A stretch of 64,000 nt of DNA from Acanthochlamys bracteata (GCA_019914995.1 CM034132.1:1056501-1120500); one strand, 5' to 3'. Positions 1-13,550 are shown, counted from the first letter of the stretch. Made by a program: numbers and translations. The notes: generated by a model from the letters alone, not told the origin.

Positions 1-3000
1 ATCCAATAGCAGCTTGTATTGTTATCTCAAACATTTGCCTGCGAAAGATGTATCAGGTGTTATTGATAAAGCTTCAAGAAGAAGTAAGTATAATAAAAAG
101 AAATCGAAGGTAAGGTAACCAGCAGTTTAGAGTCTACACCTGTCGATGACTTTCTTTAATTTCTCCACGAGTTGACGCCCAACTCTTTGAGCCTTCAGAT
201 TGTGAACAATAGTTGCCATTGCATCCACAGGTTGTCCGTTAAGAAGTATATCAAGCTTCACCAAATCAGACTTCTGATATCTATACAACAATCCAGTTTT
301 ATGCAATGACAAATAGGCAATCTCTTCGTCGAATACAACAATGGAGGTGACTGGTCAGCACTTACTCAGCATCTTCGTAGTCAAAAGAGGCATAGCCAGA
401 TGTTATACTTTTCAATACGTCATAAAAGTCAACAACAATCTCCCTTAGTGGTAGCCGGTATTTCATGAATGCTCTCTGACTGCATCACAAATAATACAAA
501 TCTGGAATTCTGTATTTAGGAACTTAATCGTACTGGATTACTATTTTTTACCTGTCAATGAATGAATATTCAAGTTGCTCTCCTCTCCTCTCAGAGCAAA
601 GTGTAATAACAGGTCCAACATATCTAAGAAAGAACATATCACAAAGATATGAATGAACAAGCCCATTGGTATACAAACAACAGGAGACAAACACAGGAGA
701 CAAAGAGCTTACTCACTAGGAATAATGATAGTTGCAATAACAGATGGTTCCCAGCATGCAGTCACACGTTTTCCAGGATTTGAGGCCAATGCAGCAGGAT
801 TTTGAACCTGTACCTTACTGAACAAAAGTTTAGTATAACATACATGTTGTGAGGCATGCAAATAAAACCCTATTATTTGCAAAAATATGAACCTTCCATC
901 TGAATATTCAAATATATATGGAACAGTCGGTATTGTGGATATCACTCGAGCTCCATATTCCTACAAAGTGGAGAAGCAATCATTGCGAAAGGTGATGCTA
1001 AGAGCTTGCATTTGTTAATTAAAACAAAAACGGAGCACATGATAATGCATGGTAGGAATGAGCAAGGATGGTGACAAATGACAACATCCCTTAGTTTAAC
1101 AAGATATAACACAATAAAAGACCAAATTTATGAATAGAGCAGACTCCACTTTCCAAAATCTTAGCAGCTGATATTAGACAAATTGCATATATGTGAAGGT
1201 AACATAGACAAACAGTCGTACCTGCTCAAGTCGCTGGTGAAACACGTCCATGTGAAGTAAACCTAAGAAGCCACACCTGTTCCAGACATGGGAAGAAAGA
1301 GAAAACTACATGAGGTCTGAGACTACACAAAGCATATTGGTAATAGATTGGCTCAGTTTAGCCCATGGATCTCAAGTAGAATCAAGCTATTCATGCATCA
1401 GAGTCAATACAAGTGAAAGTAACTGCACCTAAAACCCATTCCAAGTGCATTGCTCGTCTCTTTTGAAACAGAAACACTTGCATCGTTGCAGGTAAGTCTC
1501 TCAATAGCATGGTTAAGTGCATCAAAATCAGAACCGTCAGCTGGATAAAGGCCAGAAAAAACCATGTGTTTTGCAGGCTTGAAACCTGGCAGATCATACT
1601 TTATGAGCACAAACAAGGGAGTGATCAAGTCTAATAATTGGAAGAACCTCCAATTAAGACACTGATGCTGACAATTTTCTAAAAAGACTATTAATGCTGA
1701 GAAGAACCATCGAAGTCATACCAGGAAGGGGGGTTACAGTGAATTTGGCATGATGAAGGGTGTCACCAACACGTGCTTCCTTAGTTGAACGCATGCCACT
1801 AACCACATAACCAACTTGTCCTGTAAACAGCACTCCTGTTGGTTTAAGCTCAGGATGCATGATTCCGACGTCAAGGATTTCGTAACTGTGCCCTGTTGCT
1901 GCAGATGCAATCTTATCCCCCTTACGAAGTGTACCATCAACTACAGCAACATGGCAAATAACTCCTTTGTATTCGTCATAATAAGAATCTAGTAGAAGCA
2001 TCCTCAAAGGTGAGTCAGGCTTCCCTGAGGGCGGAGGAATGCGTTCTATGACAGCTGGAAGGACATGTTCAAGTCCTTGGCCAGTCTTAGCAGATGTTAG
2101 CAGAGCATCATTTGGATCAAGATCAAACAGAGATTTAAGCTGGGCTTTGACTCGATCGGGATCAGCAGTCGGCTGGTCAATTTTGTTTATTACAGGAATA
2201 ATATAAAGGTTTGCTTCAAAAGCTAGATAAAAATTTGCAACTGTCTGGGCCTGAACACCTTGGGCAGCATCAACTACCAAAAGAGCACCTTGGCAAGCTG
2301 CCAGTGATCTTGATACTTCATAGCTGAAATCTACATGACCAGGAGTGTCTATCAAATTAAGCAAAAACCCTTGTGCACCAGAGCTGCCAAAGGTATGCTT
2401 GTAGAACATTGTTGCGGTTTGGGCTTTAACAGTTATTCCTCTCTCTCTTTCTACCTGGTATCATAAAAAGATAGCATATGACACATTTGTCATCTAGCAC
2501 AACTCCAATGAAAGATACAGTCATATTGTCAAAGTTTCCATAGGCGATCCAAATTTATCTTGCATTCAACAACGTAAGTTAATAACAAAGTAGAGAGCAG
2601 TACCTTACATTCGATCAACTATTAACTACCATGACATAACACCGAAAATGGCAGGAATGCTATACCAAGAGATAATCTTTTTAACTGTACTTTCATCTAA
2701 GTAGCAATCATTCTGATTTTATTCCTGATCGCCACATCTCAAATCAACAAGGAATCACTGATAGCCAAACTGAGACACAATACATACAGCAAAGAACTAA
2801 GCACATAGAAAAGAAAAAATAACATTCCCTAAAATGGTTGATTCTTGCTCTTTCCATTCAACTTTATTCAGAAGAAAGGTTGGATAAGAGGCATAACCAG
2901 ATACTTCAATAATACTATGAAAAAGACACCAGATTTGAGACGACTACTCACCCAAAACCACAATCTAGATGAAATTTAGACAAATTCATCACTACCCATA

Positions 3001-3446
3001 TGCAATAACACCGCTAATGATAATAATGTATTACCCAAAAAACCATCTTTCCACGAAAAATCTAAGTTTTCTCAAAAAGCAAACATAAATTAAACCTTTT
3101 TTTCTAAAAGAGAGAAAGAAAACAAAACCTGAAGCTTATCAAGGTACTGCGGCTGCCCATGGCCGCGCTTGATGGTATTGGTTAGTTCAAGCAATCGATC
3201 AGCGAGCGTTGACTTGCCATGATCGATGTGGGCGATGATGGAGAAGTTCCGGATCCTTTCCGGTGGGTACTCACCCAAATCCAATAACCCGTTAACTCCA
3301 CCACCATTACTGCTAATACTGCTCAGCTTACGAGATTGAAAGAAAAACTCCCGTTCCAAGAATGGAGAAGAAAAACAAGAAGAAGTGAGTAGAAGAACTC
3401 GTCGGAGCTTCACGGTCGCGTCCCTTGAAGCTCTGCTCATCATCAC
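1..3446 (-). CDS. GUF1: Translation factor GUF1/EF4 (LepA), mitochondrial; 3' end beyond window
   Basis: LepA-family GTPase that binds ribosomes and, in bacteria, favours back-translocation of stalled complexes; the plant GUF1 form is mitochondrial. Exons (minus): 3129-3446, 1722-2454, 1429-1585, 1222-1276, 893-960, 713-817, 552-623, 366-479, 140-280 and part of a tenth, 1-38; all have GT-AG borders and the frame runs through. The protein opens with an Arg/Ser-rich, acid-poor leader of about 45 residues that fits a mitochondrial presequence. G1 is HIDHGKS (73-79), G3 is DTPGH (142-146) and G4 is NKID (196-199). The LepA-specific C-terminal region follows ([20 protein letters not shown], then the start of the LepA_C domain, [12 protein letters not shown]). 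Three consecutive ATGs begin the ORF at 3446; the third could equally be used. The C-terminal tail lies left of base 1. Identity is very secure from GTPase motifs and colinearity. Confidence 0.95.
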
Positions 3447-4612
3447 CGCCGCTGCAGTCGCGAGAAATAAATTATAAAATAATTCTTTTATACAAGGAAA
3501 CAGAAAATGGTTTGTTAATGCTGTTGCTTTCTAGGCTGGTTGATCTTTTTGGGCTAGAAAAGTAATAGGCTTTCTAGTTGATGGGCTGTGGTTTTGTAAA
3601 CACTAATTTATCGCTCAGCTTTTAGTCGATGGGCTGTTGCTTTTGTAAGCACTAATTTATCGTTGGGCTTTTAGTTGATGGACGAAAAAACATAGAGTAA
3701 TCAACAGAAAGCACGTAATGCAGAAACCAATTCATTTCCATGGATAAATTTTCAAATGTAAAATTAACAAACTACACCAGTTGTAAATTGAACAACCAAG
3801 GAGAATGCAATCGAACAATATCTTCGACTAATTTTCATGATTCAGATGGTAATAAAACTGGGCGTTGCTTCATCGATCGTAATCGTCGTACGTAGATGTT
3901 GAAATTGGGATGCTTCTTTTAATGAACAGCACTGTTCTGGTGCGAAGGGCTTGTTTATCTATGCTCAAATTTTAATTTTTTAAAATTTTTTTATTTTTTA
4001 ATTCAATTGTAAAATAAAATAAATACAATTTTATACCAAAATTTTATATTCAAACTCACTTTTAATGCAAATTAAACATAAAATTTTATTTTTTATCAGA
4101 CTCGATTTCACATTCAAACATATTTTTTTACAAATTTAATTTTAAAAATAAGTTTAATACCAAATTAAATACGCGTAGTAGCAACGTAAACAAATCATGG
4201 ATCCAAAACTCAAGGGGCAGAAGGATATTAACATTGCATGGCTCATCGATCGCTTCTCAAGTGCATTCAAAATTTCAAATAGCGAGAGGCTTATAAGATG
4301 GATGATCGCAATCAAGAGTCCGTCGCTGCCCTTGAGATCCTAGATCGTGTAGTTTTCTTCTGAATGGCTTGAATGGAGCAAGGCTTTCTGAGAGCAGAGC
4401 CGAAGAACAAAAAGATCTTCTCCTGGTGGTTGTCTAGATTTTAATTGTGTAATTTCGTGAACTTGGTAGGATTGAAATAGTGAGGCTTTCGTCAAAAGAA
4501 GACGTTGCCAATGTTATTTGGTCGATCGAGGAGATGCGAATTGTCAAATTTCAGCTTTAATAATACTACATAATGTACAGAAAACACCCAGTCAGCATCA
4601 AGATTAGTAATA
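3447..4612. other. Spacer between GUF1 and the LRR pseudokinase gene
   Basis: No coding potential seen. It holds the GUF1 promoter side (next to 3447), a short tandem repeat (3571-3683), an AT-rich island (about 3951-4195), and at its left-facing end the 3' UTR of the pseudokinase gene. About 3700-3950 and 4195-4500 are ordinary unique-looking sequence. Confidence 0.6.
3571..3683. repeat. Imperfect tandem repeat, unit about 49 bp, about 2.3 copies
   Basis: Two adjacent units, starting at about 3571 and 3620, share GATGGGCTGT and then CACTAATTTATCG; a third, partial unit begins near 3670 (TTTTAGTTGATGG). Differences are scattered substitutions. It lies 125-240 bp upstream of the GUF1 start codon, so it may sit in that promoter. 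Confidence 0.7.
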
Positions 4613-7600
4613 TTAAGACTGACTGCTGAGATTCTCACTGATTGCCCAACCATCTTGGATTTGGATTGAATACTGCAAATTCCATAAAACATCATCTACT
4701 GATGGCCGCTGCTGATGATCTTCTGAAAGACAGTTAAGGGTGACGTCAATGACTGTCCTTAGGGAATCATAGGCGAACGTGTTGCGAATCGCAGAGTCTG
4801 CCAGTTCCCTTAGTTTTGTTGGATCTGCATTCAATGCCTTCTGCAGCTGTAATACAAACATTATATGTAAAGCACCTTCATTATTACGTGATCACCAAAT
4901 GAGATATTGCTCAAGATTTTTGTTCTGAAATTCGAACCTGAGATTTTAGCGATTTCAGTTCGGTTTGGGATTCTGTAGGCTTTCCAGTAATGATTTCAAG
5001 AAGGATCAAACCTAGTTGGTAAACATCTTCCTTCTCCCCCTTCTCCAAATTCTGAATACTGTAAAACATAATTCAAACAGTTTGAGTAGGACACACAAGA
5101 ATGCCCAAGCAAAATTTTCAAGATTCTTAGACCTGAAATCATTATCAAGATTGTGAAATTTATTTAGAAAAGATAATGTGACTTAAAGGTCTACGGAATT
5201 TAAATTAAAAGCAAGATAATGACTTGATAATGACTTAAAGATGCTTAAACCTTTAAGCAGCTATTCCTTGATGTAAGGTGCCTCAAAGAGAATGAATTAT
5301 TTTTACAAAATTTTGAAGATGTTCATGCAGGATTGCAATAAAATTAAAGCAGAAAATGTCAATAGTACCTGCCAAGATCGCCATCATCCATCCCACTGAA
5401 AGGGCTTTCGCAACCAACCTGAGTATCAAGACAAAACCATTTAGCTGAAAGTAGACTAACATGAATCAAATGGAGTTTTCTGATTTTGTTTCCACCTTGT
5501 TGTTCTTGCCCTTTGGCAGCATTGGCAGATTATAGTTGCTGATTTTTGCCGTAAGTGTTTCATCCAGTAGAATGTTTTCTATCTTCAGATCATTGTTAAC
5601 GATTCCAGGAACTGTAAAAGTGTGCAAGAATTGGATTCCTCTTGCAACACCAATTACCGCTGTTACTCTCTGTGGCCATTTAAGCATCTCCCTTTTACGC
5701 CATTCTACAAATAAAGCAAATCAGATCGCGTTATTTCCAACTTCCGAAATATCCTTACCAATAATTTTCATGTAACTCTCCATATTACCAGTTAAATGGC
5801 TTCTTAAAGTTCCATTGGCAACATGCTCAAACACCAAATAGATCATATCTGTGACATTCGGATTATCTGGAGAGGTAACCATGCAATGACCAATGATACT
5901 GACCAAATGCTGATGCCTGATCTTGGAAACAACATCCATATAGTGAACTAGGCTTTTAGAATTATACTTCTGTTTCATCTTCAAGCATCTGATCACTATT
6001 GCACTACCGTTTCGAAGCCATCCTTTGTAAAACTGCAATCGTAAGAAAATAAAGGACAAGAAAATTCATTACTCGCTGATCTACTTAGAGAGGAACATAG
6101 TATGAGGTAATCACCAAAAATCCTTAGAACAGATTCTGCAAATCTAGGACCCTGAATATAAAACTATGGCTACTTGGCATGGATCAGGAATCTTGATAAC
6201 AATTCCCTATTTCACTAATATTAACAAATCAGTCTTATAATTACTTATGATAGATGTATATTAAACAATTTTCACCTTTTACTTTACAAGCGCCAAAAAA
6301 GTATGCGGAACGTGCATCCAAGTGATCCAAAACCAAACAAAACTCCTTAACTTTGCATCAGTGTTTAAGAAGGTTCATAATCAGTGAACGAACAGCAACA
6401 AATTTTACTTAGTTCAACGTTAGCTTTCACATCAGACAATATCTGTTGATGGAATCAAATAAACCGAAATGTCTACCTGACCCTGAGGACCTTCACTGAT
6501 CAAGTTAGAATGATCGAAGAAATTGGTTGCCTCTTCAAGTTCCTCCGTTGTGAAAAAACGGTATGGCGTCAGTCCAATCGTGCCTATCCTCACTGAAGGA
6601 GACATATTCCCTATAAACCGATACAATCAACCGAGTTTCATATCTTCTCTGAAACATTTTATCAAACACTATCAGTGCATTTGATATATGAACTACAAAC
6701 TTACTTGAATCAAGCGGTGTTCTTGGTGCAATCTTCCCTGGATCTTTCCAGTTGACGGTCTTCCGATAAATCTGTTTCTCGAAATCTTCTGATCCATGAG
6801 CTCTCTTTACAAATACCAGCAGCAACAATCCAAGAATCAAAGCAGCGCCGACAACTCCACCAGTAATTCCTATTATCAAACCAATCTTGCTCTTCGATCC
6901 GTTACTCGGCTTACCAACTGGTGGCAAAACCGCGGCCAGTGCTCCTTGATTACAGTAAGAATTTTTCCTCTGGTATTTCGGATCACCGGAAGAAATACAG
7001 TTTCCAGAGTCCAACACAACCAAGCCTGAAGAATTACTTGCAATGCATGCAGGCAGAGCACCAACAAGCAAATTGTTTTCGAGACCAACAAACCTAAGTT
7101 TTTCCCCGCACGACAAACTCTTCGGCAAAGTTCCGGTGAACTTGTTGTGCGACAAATCAATGTACTGAATTTGCGGCAACGAAAACAAGTAATCCGGTAC
7201 AATTCCGGCCAGCTTGTTATGAGAAAAATCAATTTTTTGCAACTTAATAGAGGATTTAAAACGCAGGGAAACACTTGCATAGAAAGAATTGTTCTTCAAC
7301 ACAAGTGTAACCAAATTACTAGTATTCAACAACGGTAAATCGGGACCGAAACGATTACTAGAAATATCAAGAACTTGCAGTGAAGATAAAGGTAGCAAAT
7401 TTGGAACTGCTCCATTAAAGAAGTTGGATGAAATGTTTATATAGGTTAAAGAACGTAAACGGTGAAGCTTTGAAGGAAGATTTCCCCAGAGACCAAGAGA
7501 GACAAGCGTCAGAGAAGAAAGAGAAGGTAATCTAGTGAGTGTAGTAACGAAACTGTCAGCAGAGAAGATTGTAGAGATTGGTGAAGACCTGTTGCTGACA

Positions 7601-7836
7601 ATGGTTAGAGAGGTAACTTGGTTTGAAGAACAAGTGAGTGATAAAGATGGTGAAGAAGGGATTGAACAGAGTGAGTGTTGGTTTGTGAAGAATGGTGATA
7701 GCTCTGCTGGGTATTCTAGCAATCTTGGTAGTCTTAGAAGTGTGTTTGATTGTGAAGGAGATAGCTGTTGTTGAGAAGTTGCAGAGAAGAAAACGGAGAA
7801 CAAGAAAATCAAGAACAAGATTGCTTCTTTTGCCAT
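4613..7836 (-). CDS. LRR receptor-like pseudokinase (At3g03770/At2g02780-type)
   Basis: Seven exons: 6705-7836, 6477-6610, 5759-6032, 5496-5704, 5369-5418, 4938-5058, 4613-4846, giving 717 residues in frame. It has a signal peptide (about 1-22), an LRR ectodomain with repeats such as LQVLDISSNRF and IQYIDLSHNKFTGTLP (about 100-270), a transmembrane helix (about 320-345) and a kinase-like domain. That domain lacks the usual catalytic residues: the glycine loop reads SEGPQGQ, the beta-3 lysine position is Arg (AIVIRCLK), the HRD position reads VNND, and DFG is NYN. Family knowledge: this clade is annotated as probable inactive LRR receptor kinases, which would act as co-receptors or scaffolds at the plasma membrane rather than phosphorylating. 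All exons stay open, so loss of catalysis is a family trait and not gene decay. The ATG at 7836 is followed directly by a good secretion signal. Confidence 0.9.
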
Positions 7837-10414
7837 TGTTGAGAGTTGTGATTCAAGAAAAAGAATGAAGAAGAAAAGAAGAAGAAATAATGTGTGCGCG
7901 ATGGGTTTTATTTTTTAATTTAAGCTGATTGATTGAAAACTTCTTTTTTTTGGTGGACGAAAGATTGAAACTCTGTAAATACTAAATACTAACAAGAAGA
8001 AAATAAGAAAAGAAAAAAAGATTATAATTTTGAAATCAGAAGTCAATGATGTGGAGATTTGAGAGAGAATTTATGGGTATCGGAGTTTGGGTTTATTTTT
8101 TTTTATTTGTTGACCTCTTCTCATTTCATTAATGCGGTAAGATGTTTCTTCTCCTACGAGAAAAACTTTGGGCGAGTGTTCTTTTTTTCTATTTGGTTTG
8201 AGTAGAAACTGGCCAAAGAAAAAACTTTACAGCCTACAAACCTCACAACATTACGCATACCTCATGTGAGCTTTGTGACTCTTCTTTTAAATTTACAAAA
8301 AACAAAAAAAATCACATAGCTTTATTATCTCTCAAAAACTAAAGAAAATGTGAAAACAGATTATTTTCTTCTTTTTGAGTTATACAAAAAAGAATGTGAA
8401 CATACAGTTTTGCAATGAAGACAATTCTCATAGTTGTAGTATATCAGTTTGGCAAAAAGCCATTGCGGTTTTCAGAAATTAAAACAAAAGAAAGTTAGGC
8501 CAGCAACGATATTAGTCCAACTTTAAGAATTTCAATCAACGATGTTAATTACGTTGAATTCAATGATTCATAAAAAAAAGTCGCACTTTCCAACTTAGTT
8601 TCGGACCCTCTTTAAAAAGACGGCATGAAGACCTGGCCCTTTTTTTTTCACATTTTTATTTAATTGTTGGTTTCTGAACTTTTTGAAAATATTCTTTCAT
8701 GTTTCTGATTTTTTTTTCCTTTTTTTTTCTCTTTTAGAATGAAATTCATTGATTGATGACATGGTCCTATTTTTCCATACCAAAGTCCGAATGAAGAATA
8801 ATTATTGAAGAGAACATTGAAATAAAACGTATTCAGTATTTCTTTATGTCGGCAATATTAAATACATATGTTTTTTTAAATACGTTCTTAAAATTAAATT
8901 AAAAATAAATTTATATAAATCATTAAACAAAAGGACACACCTCGTAACAAATAAAAATGAGAAAGAAAATGTTCGATTCTTACTTCATGACTAATGTGTG
9001 GCTTATCAATCCCTAAGTTTATATAAAACCATTTCTTTTGTCCCCGCTAACATTAACGTTTTTGAAGATCTAAGTTATAACATTAAACATCTAAGATCTA
9101 AGTTCTTTTATCTCATGTTGCTTCAAAATTAATTCATAAGGTTTTCAGTTTTCACGGAATAAGATGTAGAAGCACATGAAACAAAGTACTTGTTTTCTAT
9201 GAAATGGGTTGGCATAAAAACTTTTATTTAACTAGTCTAATCCTGTTTCATCACTACACGATTATCATCTGTTTAGTTAAATTTGCACCCACTTCAAGGT
9301 GCACCACCATTAAGAAATTATAAAACAGTTAAATCTAGTAATCCAAAATGTTATTGGAGCAGTTGGAAAAAGCATGGATCTTTCCTCTTGTATTCTCCTA
9401 ATGGCAAAAAACCTAATATTCTGTCACTAATATCGCCAGAGTTAGAAAAAATTTAGAAATACTTGAAATTTGTTTAAAATAAAATTTATTAAGATTGTTT
9501 AGAACTTACTTTAATTTATTTTGTTTTAATAAAATTATATATATAATTTTATTACATAAAGTTTATTTATATTTTTAAATTTTCTAAAATATTTTTTAAA
9601 TATAAATAAAAATTATTGAAAAACAAAATTGAAATAAAAATTTTTAAAAGTAATAAATAACAATGGTAAATATGCTCATATAATTATACGCAAATATACT
9701 ATTTTAGATTAAAAGGAATCAACTTTATTGATATAATCATAGGCTGACTGTAGTTAAGAAACAAGAGAGAGATTGAAGACAAGACAGATATTGCTTGTAG
9801 TTATTTGGCACTAACAAGAACAGCTATAGAATATAACACCATGATTCATTTATTGGTTCAATAGTGTGGCAAGCTGAGATATTGTTTCTTTACATGATAA
9901 TACTCTCATGCATATCCAAGTTTGCTACAGCATTTGTTCAGCTACTGCTACTGGAATATAAATAGGACAACTATAAACTGAAGAAAGCTCATGCACTAGA
10001 TTGGGTGTCTCATATTGAAGACATGTTTTAACCGCAAATAAGTTTTTTAAAAATAAAATTTATGTAAAATAAGTAATAAGTAAGCTGTTAAAGAATAACT
10101 TATAAGAATCAATGTATAAAAACATATTTTTAAAAAAAATCAACGGAAGCAATTTTTTTTAAAAATAAAAAGTTACTCTCCAATCACTTATGATAAAATA
10201 AACAAGCACTAACAGATGCCTAAACTTAAGAGATATTTGCAATTCGTTCAGTTTCAAACAGGAAGGAGAGTATGCATACAATCCCATGCACATACAACTT
10301 TGAAAAATGAAACCCTCAAACACCCTTGGTATTAATTATTATCATAATCCACAATGGCAAACCTGCAGTATCATTGGCACAATCTCCAGCAGAAGAAATA
10401 TAATCTGGTGGCTT
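7837..10414. other. AT-rich intergenic stretch without a recognisable gene
   Basis: The first 500 bases next to 7837 are T/A-rich, with purine tracts typical of a leader and promoter on the minus strand. From 8300 to 10400 I see only short, uncoded ORFs. AT-rich islands lie at about 9440-9670 and 10020-10210; the second ends near the phrase AAATAAACAAGCAC, whose complement resembles the GCTTGTTTA edge at 3951. Confidence 0.6.
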
Positions 10415-12275
10415 TCAAATGGTTTGTGCCATTTCTTCAACACCTTCCCCTTGCATGAGTTCAACATCCTAGAGAGAAAGTGTCGTTTGCAAAAAGTGAG
10501 ATAACCATACTGCAAACTTAATCTAGGGTAAACCATGTCTATTAAGGCAATTAACTACAAAATTAGTCACTATACCATGTTCTCCTTATCTTCAAGTAGC
10601 TCATCCTCAATCTTTGATTGCTCATTATCAAGTAGTGGAGTCGTGGTATTCGCTGAAATAAAAAAGAAAAATACTGAAGAAAGTTAGAGCTATCTGTAAA
10701 ACACAAGTGCAAATAAAAATTCAATGGGGGTAATGATTGCTTATCATTTCTTTCGACATCGCCACATATGCATGAGATCTAGACCGTACTGCAAAATAAT
10801 GGTTCTAACATGTGTAAGAAGAAGGAACGCGTGCGTCATACCATTCAGAGAGCTGCTTTTCGTTGGCGAAACAGCAGCGTCGCCCCTCTTGGGGTGGTCC
10901 CCTTCAATAAGTTTGCTGGCTTTCTGCTGAATTTTCGAAATTGCTGAGTGGTTCAATGCTGGTGCACCACCCTTCACAGCAGATTGCTTCTTCTTTGGAA
11001 CTTCAACTTGGCTATAGTTCTCTGAATTCAGTGACTTTGGTTTCAATTTCCGGGAGCTGCCATCCCCATAGTCGTGAATTCCTTCTATAGGTGACTGTGT
11101 GGCTTCAGATATTTTGAAGTGCTCCAGATCATCCAAGATCCCATAGCTCTGAAGGATTTCTTGTGCAGGCTTTCCTAATTCAGCAACAAGGTTATGTCTC
11201 CTCGCGTATGATTTGAGCTCATCCTTCATTTGCTGTGTAGGCTGAAAGTTCAAGGAAAGCAGATTAGTTACCTTGAAGAAAGGATCACAAGTTCTTTGAA
11301 CAAAGTCATCTGCAGTTAGAGTTAATCGCAAGCTGGTGATTATCAACTAAAGCAACTTTCATGAACTGACAAGTTGAACCGCAAGGACAACAAACTAAGG
11401 ATCGAAAGTCAGAAAAATCCGTTGAGACACACCTCACAGCCCGACTCCAAGGCTAGCCTAAAGAAGCCAAGTGAAACAGAATGCTTTGAGGCAGCCTCTG
11501 AGAGTTTGATCTGTGTTAACCAATAGGAAACTGAGGATAGCACCGAAAATTTCTTTCTGCTCGAAGCTCTTACTACATCAGAAAGCGGTGTGTTACTCTT
11601 CTCTTGTGTGCTTGACAGCTTTGTTCGAGTTTCTGAGATAGGTGTTACGCTGCCAAGTGAAGGAGGTCGAGAGCTAAGTCCGGACTTAGAAAGTCCTGAC
11701 CCTGAAAACCTTCGTGGAGGTTTTGCAGAGTTATCCTTCCCAGAGAGGTCAAGCACAGCAACGCTCTTGCTAACACACGAGGCTCTTCCCCTGAATAACG
11801 ATACTGCAATCAGCAACTTAATTACGAAGAAATTCTTGCATCTGCTCAAGTTCAAAGCAAAACACTTGCAATCCACAATTATCGGTGGAACAAGGTTAAC
11901 AAATCCAATTGGGTTGTTGCTAACCAGCGCCAATGAGTAAATATGAATGCACTCTTTAAGCATCTACTGATCAATCCAACACATAAATGCAACAAATCGC
12001 ACTTACGAAAATAATCTGATGTGAATTAGAGAAACAAAACCTTCTGGAAACCGAGGAACTCGGCGAATCAGTCACCACCGGCTTACTCTCCTTGAATTTA
12101 GTTGCCGATCTCAACGGATATCGCACCTTCGAGACCCCAGCATGCACTACAGTACACCAGAAAATTTTAAACAGCTCCAAAGCTTACCAATCAATTAAGA
12201 ATTACAAAAAACAAATCGCGCCTAGAATGAAACAGTACCAGGAGAAACAACAGGTCGATCTTTAGCAGATTCCAT
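10415..12275 (-). CDS. Uncharacterised Ser/Lys-rich plant protein (343 aa)
   Basis: Six exons fit by splice sites and frame: 12239-12275, 12041-12146, 11433-11790, 10842-11241, 10576-10652, 10415-10468 (stop TGA at 10415). The start is MESAKDRPVVSP. I do not recognise a named domain. The N-terminal third is basic and Ser/Pro-rich (PLRSATKFKESKP, KPPRRFSGSGLSKS), suggesting disorder. The centre has a more ordered stretch, YWLTQIKLSEAASKHSVSLG followed by FFRLALESGCE, continuing into PTQQMKDELKSYARRHNLV; this reads as an amphipathic helical block, about residues 140-200. The C-terminal part is acidic (DNEQSKIEDELLEDKENM). There is no signal peptide or membrane segment, so a nuclear or cytoskeleton-associated role is possible but is only inference. 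I recall similar plant proteins with no functional name. The gene model is firm; the function is open. Confidence 0.8.
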
Positions 12276-13356
12276 TTCAATCTCTCGCTATTTCTTTTCC
12301 ACTCTCTTGATCTCTAGTCTCTTTCCTGGAGATTATAAATTTGGAAATGTATTAGTTGGTGAATAGGAAGATTTTAATTGTTGAGCGGTTTCGTTCAGTT
12401 CATTAGAGGAAAATTTAAAGAGAGGGAAATTGTGGGACCCTCCTTATGTTTGAATTTCGATTTGAGCGGGAGTGGAATTGAATGATGGAGCAGAGCCCAT
12501 GTTTAGCCCAACAACAGCGGTCAATGGGCCCGAAACAAGTGGTCCTTAATTCCTTTTTCTTAAAATATACTTTCTGGCCTACGTCTTTATGAAAGGGGTC
12601 AAGGTTGTGCGGCAAATTCTGGGAGGCATGGATAAATGTTTAGAGTTGTGAATACAATTTTGTTTAAATTTAAATTTTTTTATGGTTTCATAAAATATTT
12701 TAAAGTTTAAAATAAAAATGAACTTACACTTATATTATTATGATTACTTTTACAAAAAAATAATTTTGAACTGATAAATGGTTTAAAAATATAACTTAAT
12801 AAAACTCTCTTCGTAGACAAAAATTACTAATTTTGAAAATTTTAAAATTTTGTATTTTATTTCAAAAAAATTCTACATTTATAGAAATGAATTTTTTAAA
12901 TTATTGCAACTTTTTTTAAATCTTAAAAGTATATATGAATTATATATCATAAAAGTTTTACATATATAATATTTTATACTTTAAAAAAATAATCTTATTT
13001 AAAAAAATCAATAAAACTTATTTTAAATAGCATATTCTAAACACTCTCAAACATCTTTTAGTTAAAAATTATTAAATATAACTTATTTTTTATGCTATTA
13101 TAACTAAAGAGATTTTTTTTAGGTAAATTTTTTTGACCCATAAATTAAATTGGTATTGCATGTGAACGAAATTCTATACCATATTTACAAAATCTTCATA
13201 TAGTGAATCAAAAGTTTATTTAATTTAAAACATAATTTAAACCCTAAATATCGAAGTTTAATTTGTTAGGGCACTTGAGCATGTTTTTCACAAGCTTGTT
13301 AGCCGTTACTATAGAGCATTGGAACGTAAGATGTGTTTACCTTGAGTAAAGAATAA

Positions 13357-13550
13357 CACGTGCGGCAGACATAAGGACTATGCTACAACACGTGAGAATG
13401 GTCCTACTAAATGGACCCCTATTTCGTTCCTCCTTATCTGCTACTCTAGGCCTGGCCCAATAGGGAATCATCCAGGCTTTATAGAAAGTAACATGGGGCC
13501 TTCTAACGAATAGCGAATGCATTAATGCCACGCAAGCCGACATTCACGTG
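13357..13550. promoter_or_regulatory. Cluster of three perfect G-boxes (CACGTG)
   Basis: CACGTG occurs at 13357-13362, 13389-13394 and 13545-13550, and a related CCACGTC lies at about 13670. G-boxes are binding sites for bHLH and bZIP factors. The block is less AT-rich than its flanks. It lies about 1.1-1.3 kb upstream of the start codon of the minus-strand gene ending at 12275, so it could be a distal control region. Function is inferred from the motif only. Confidence 0.45.
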
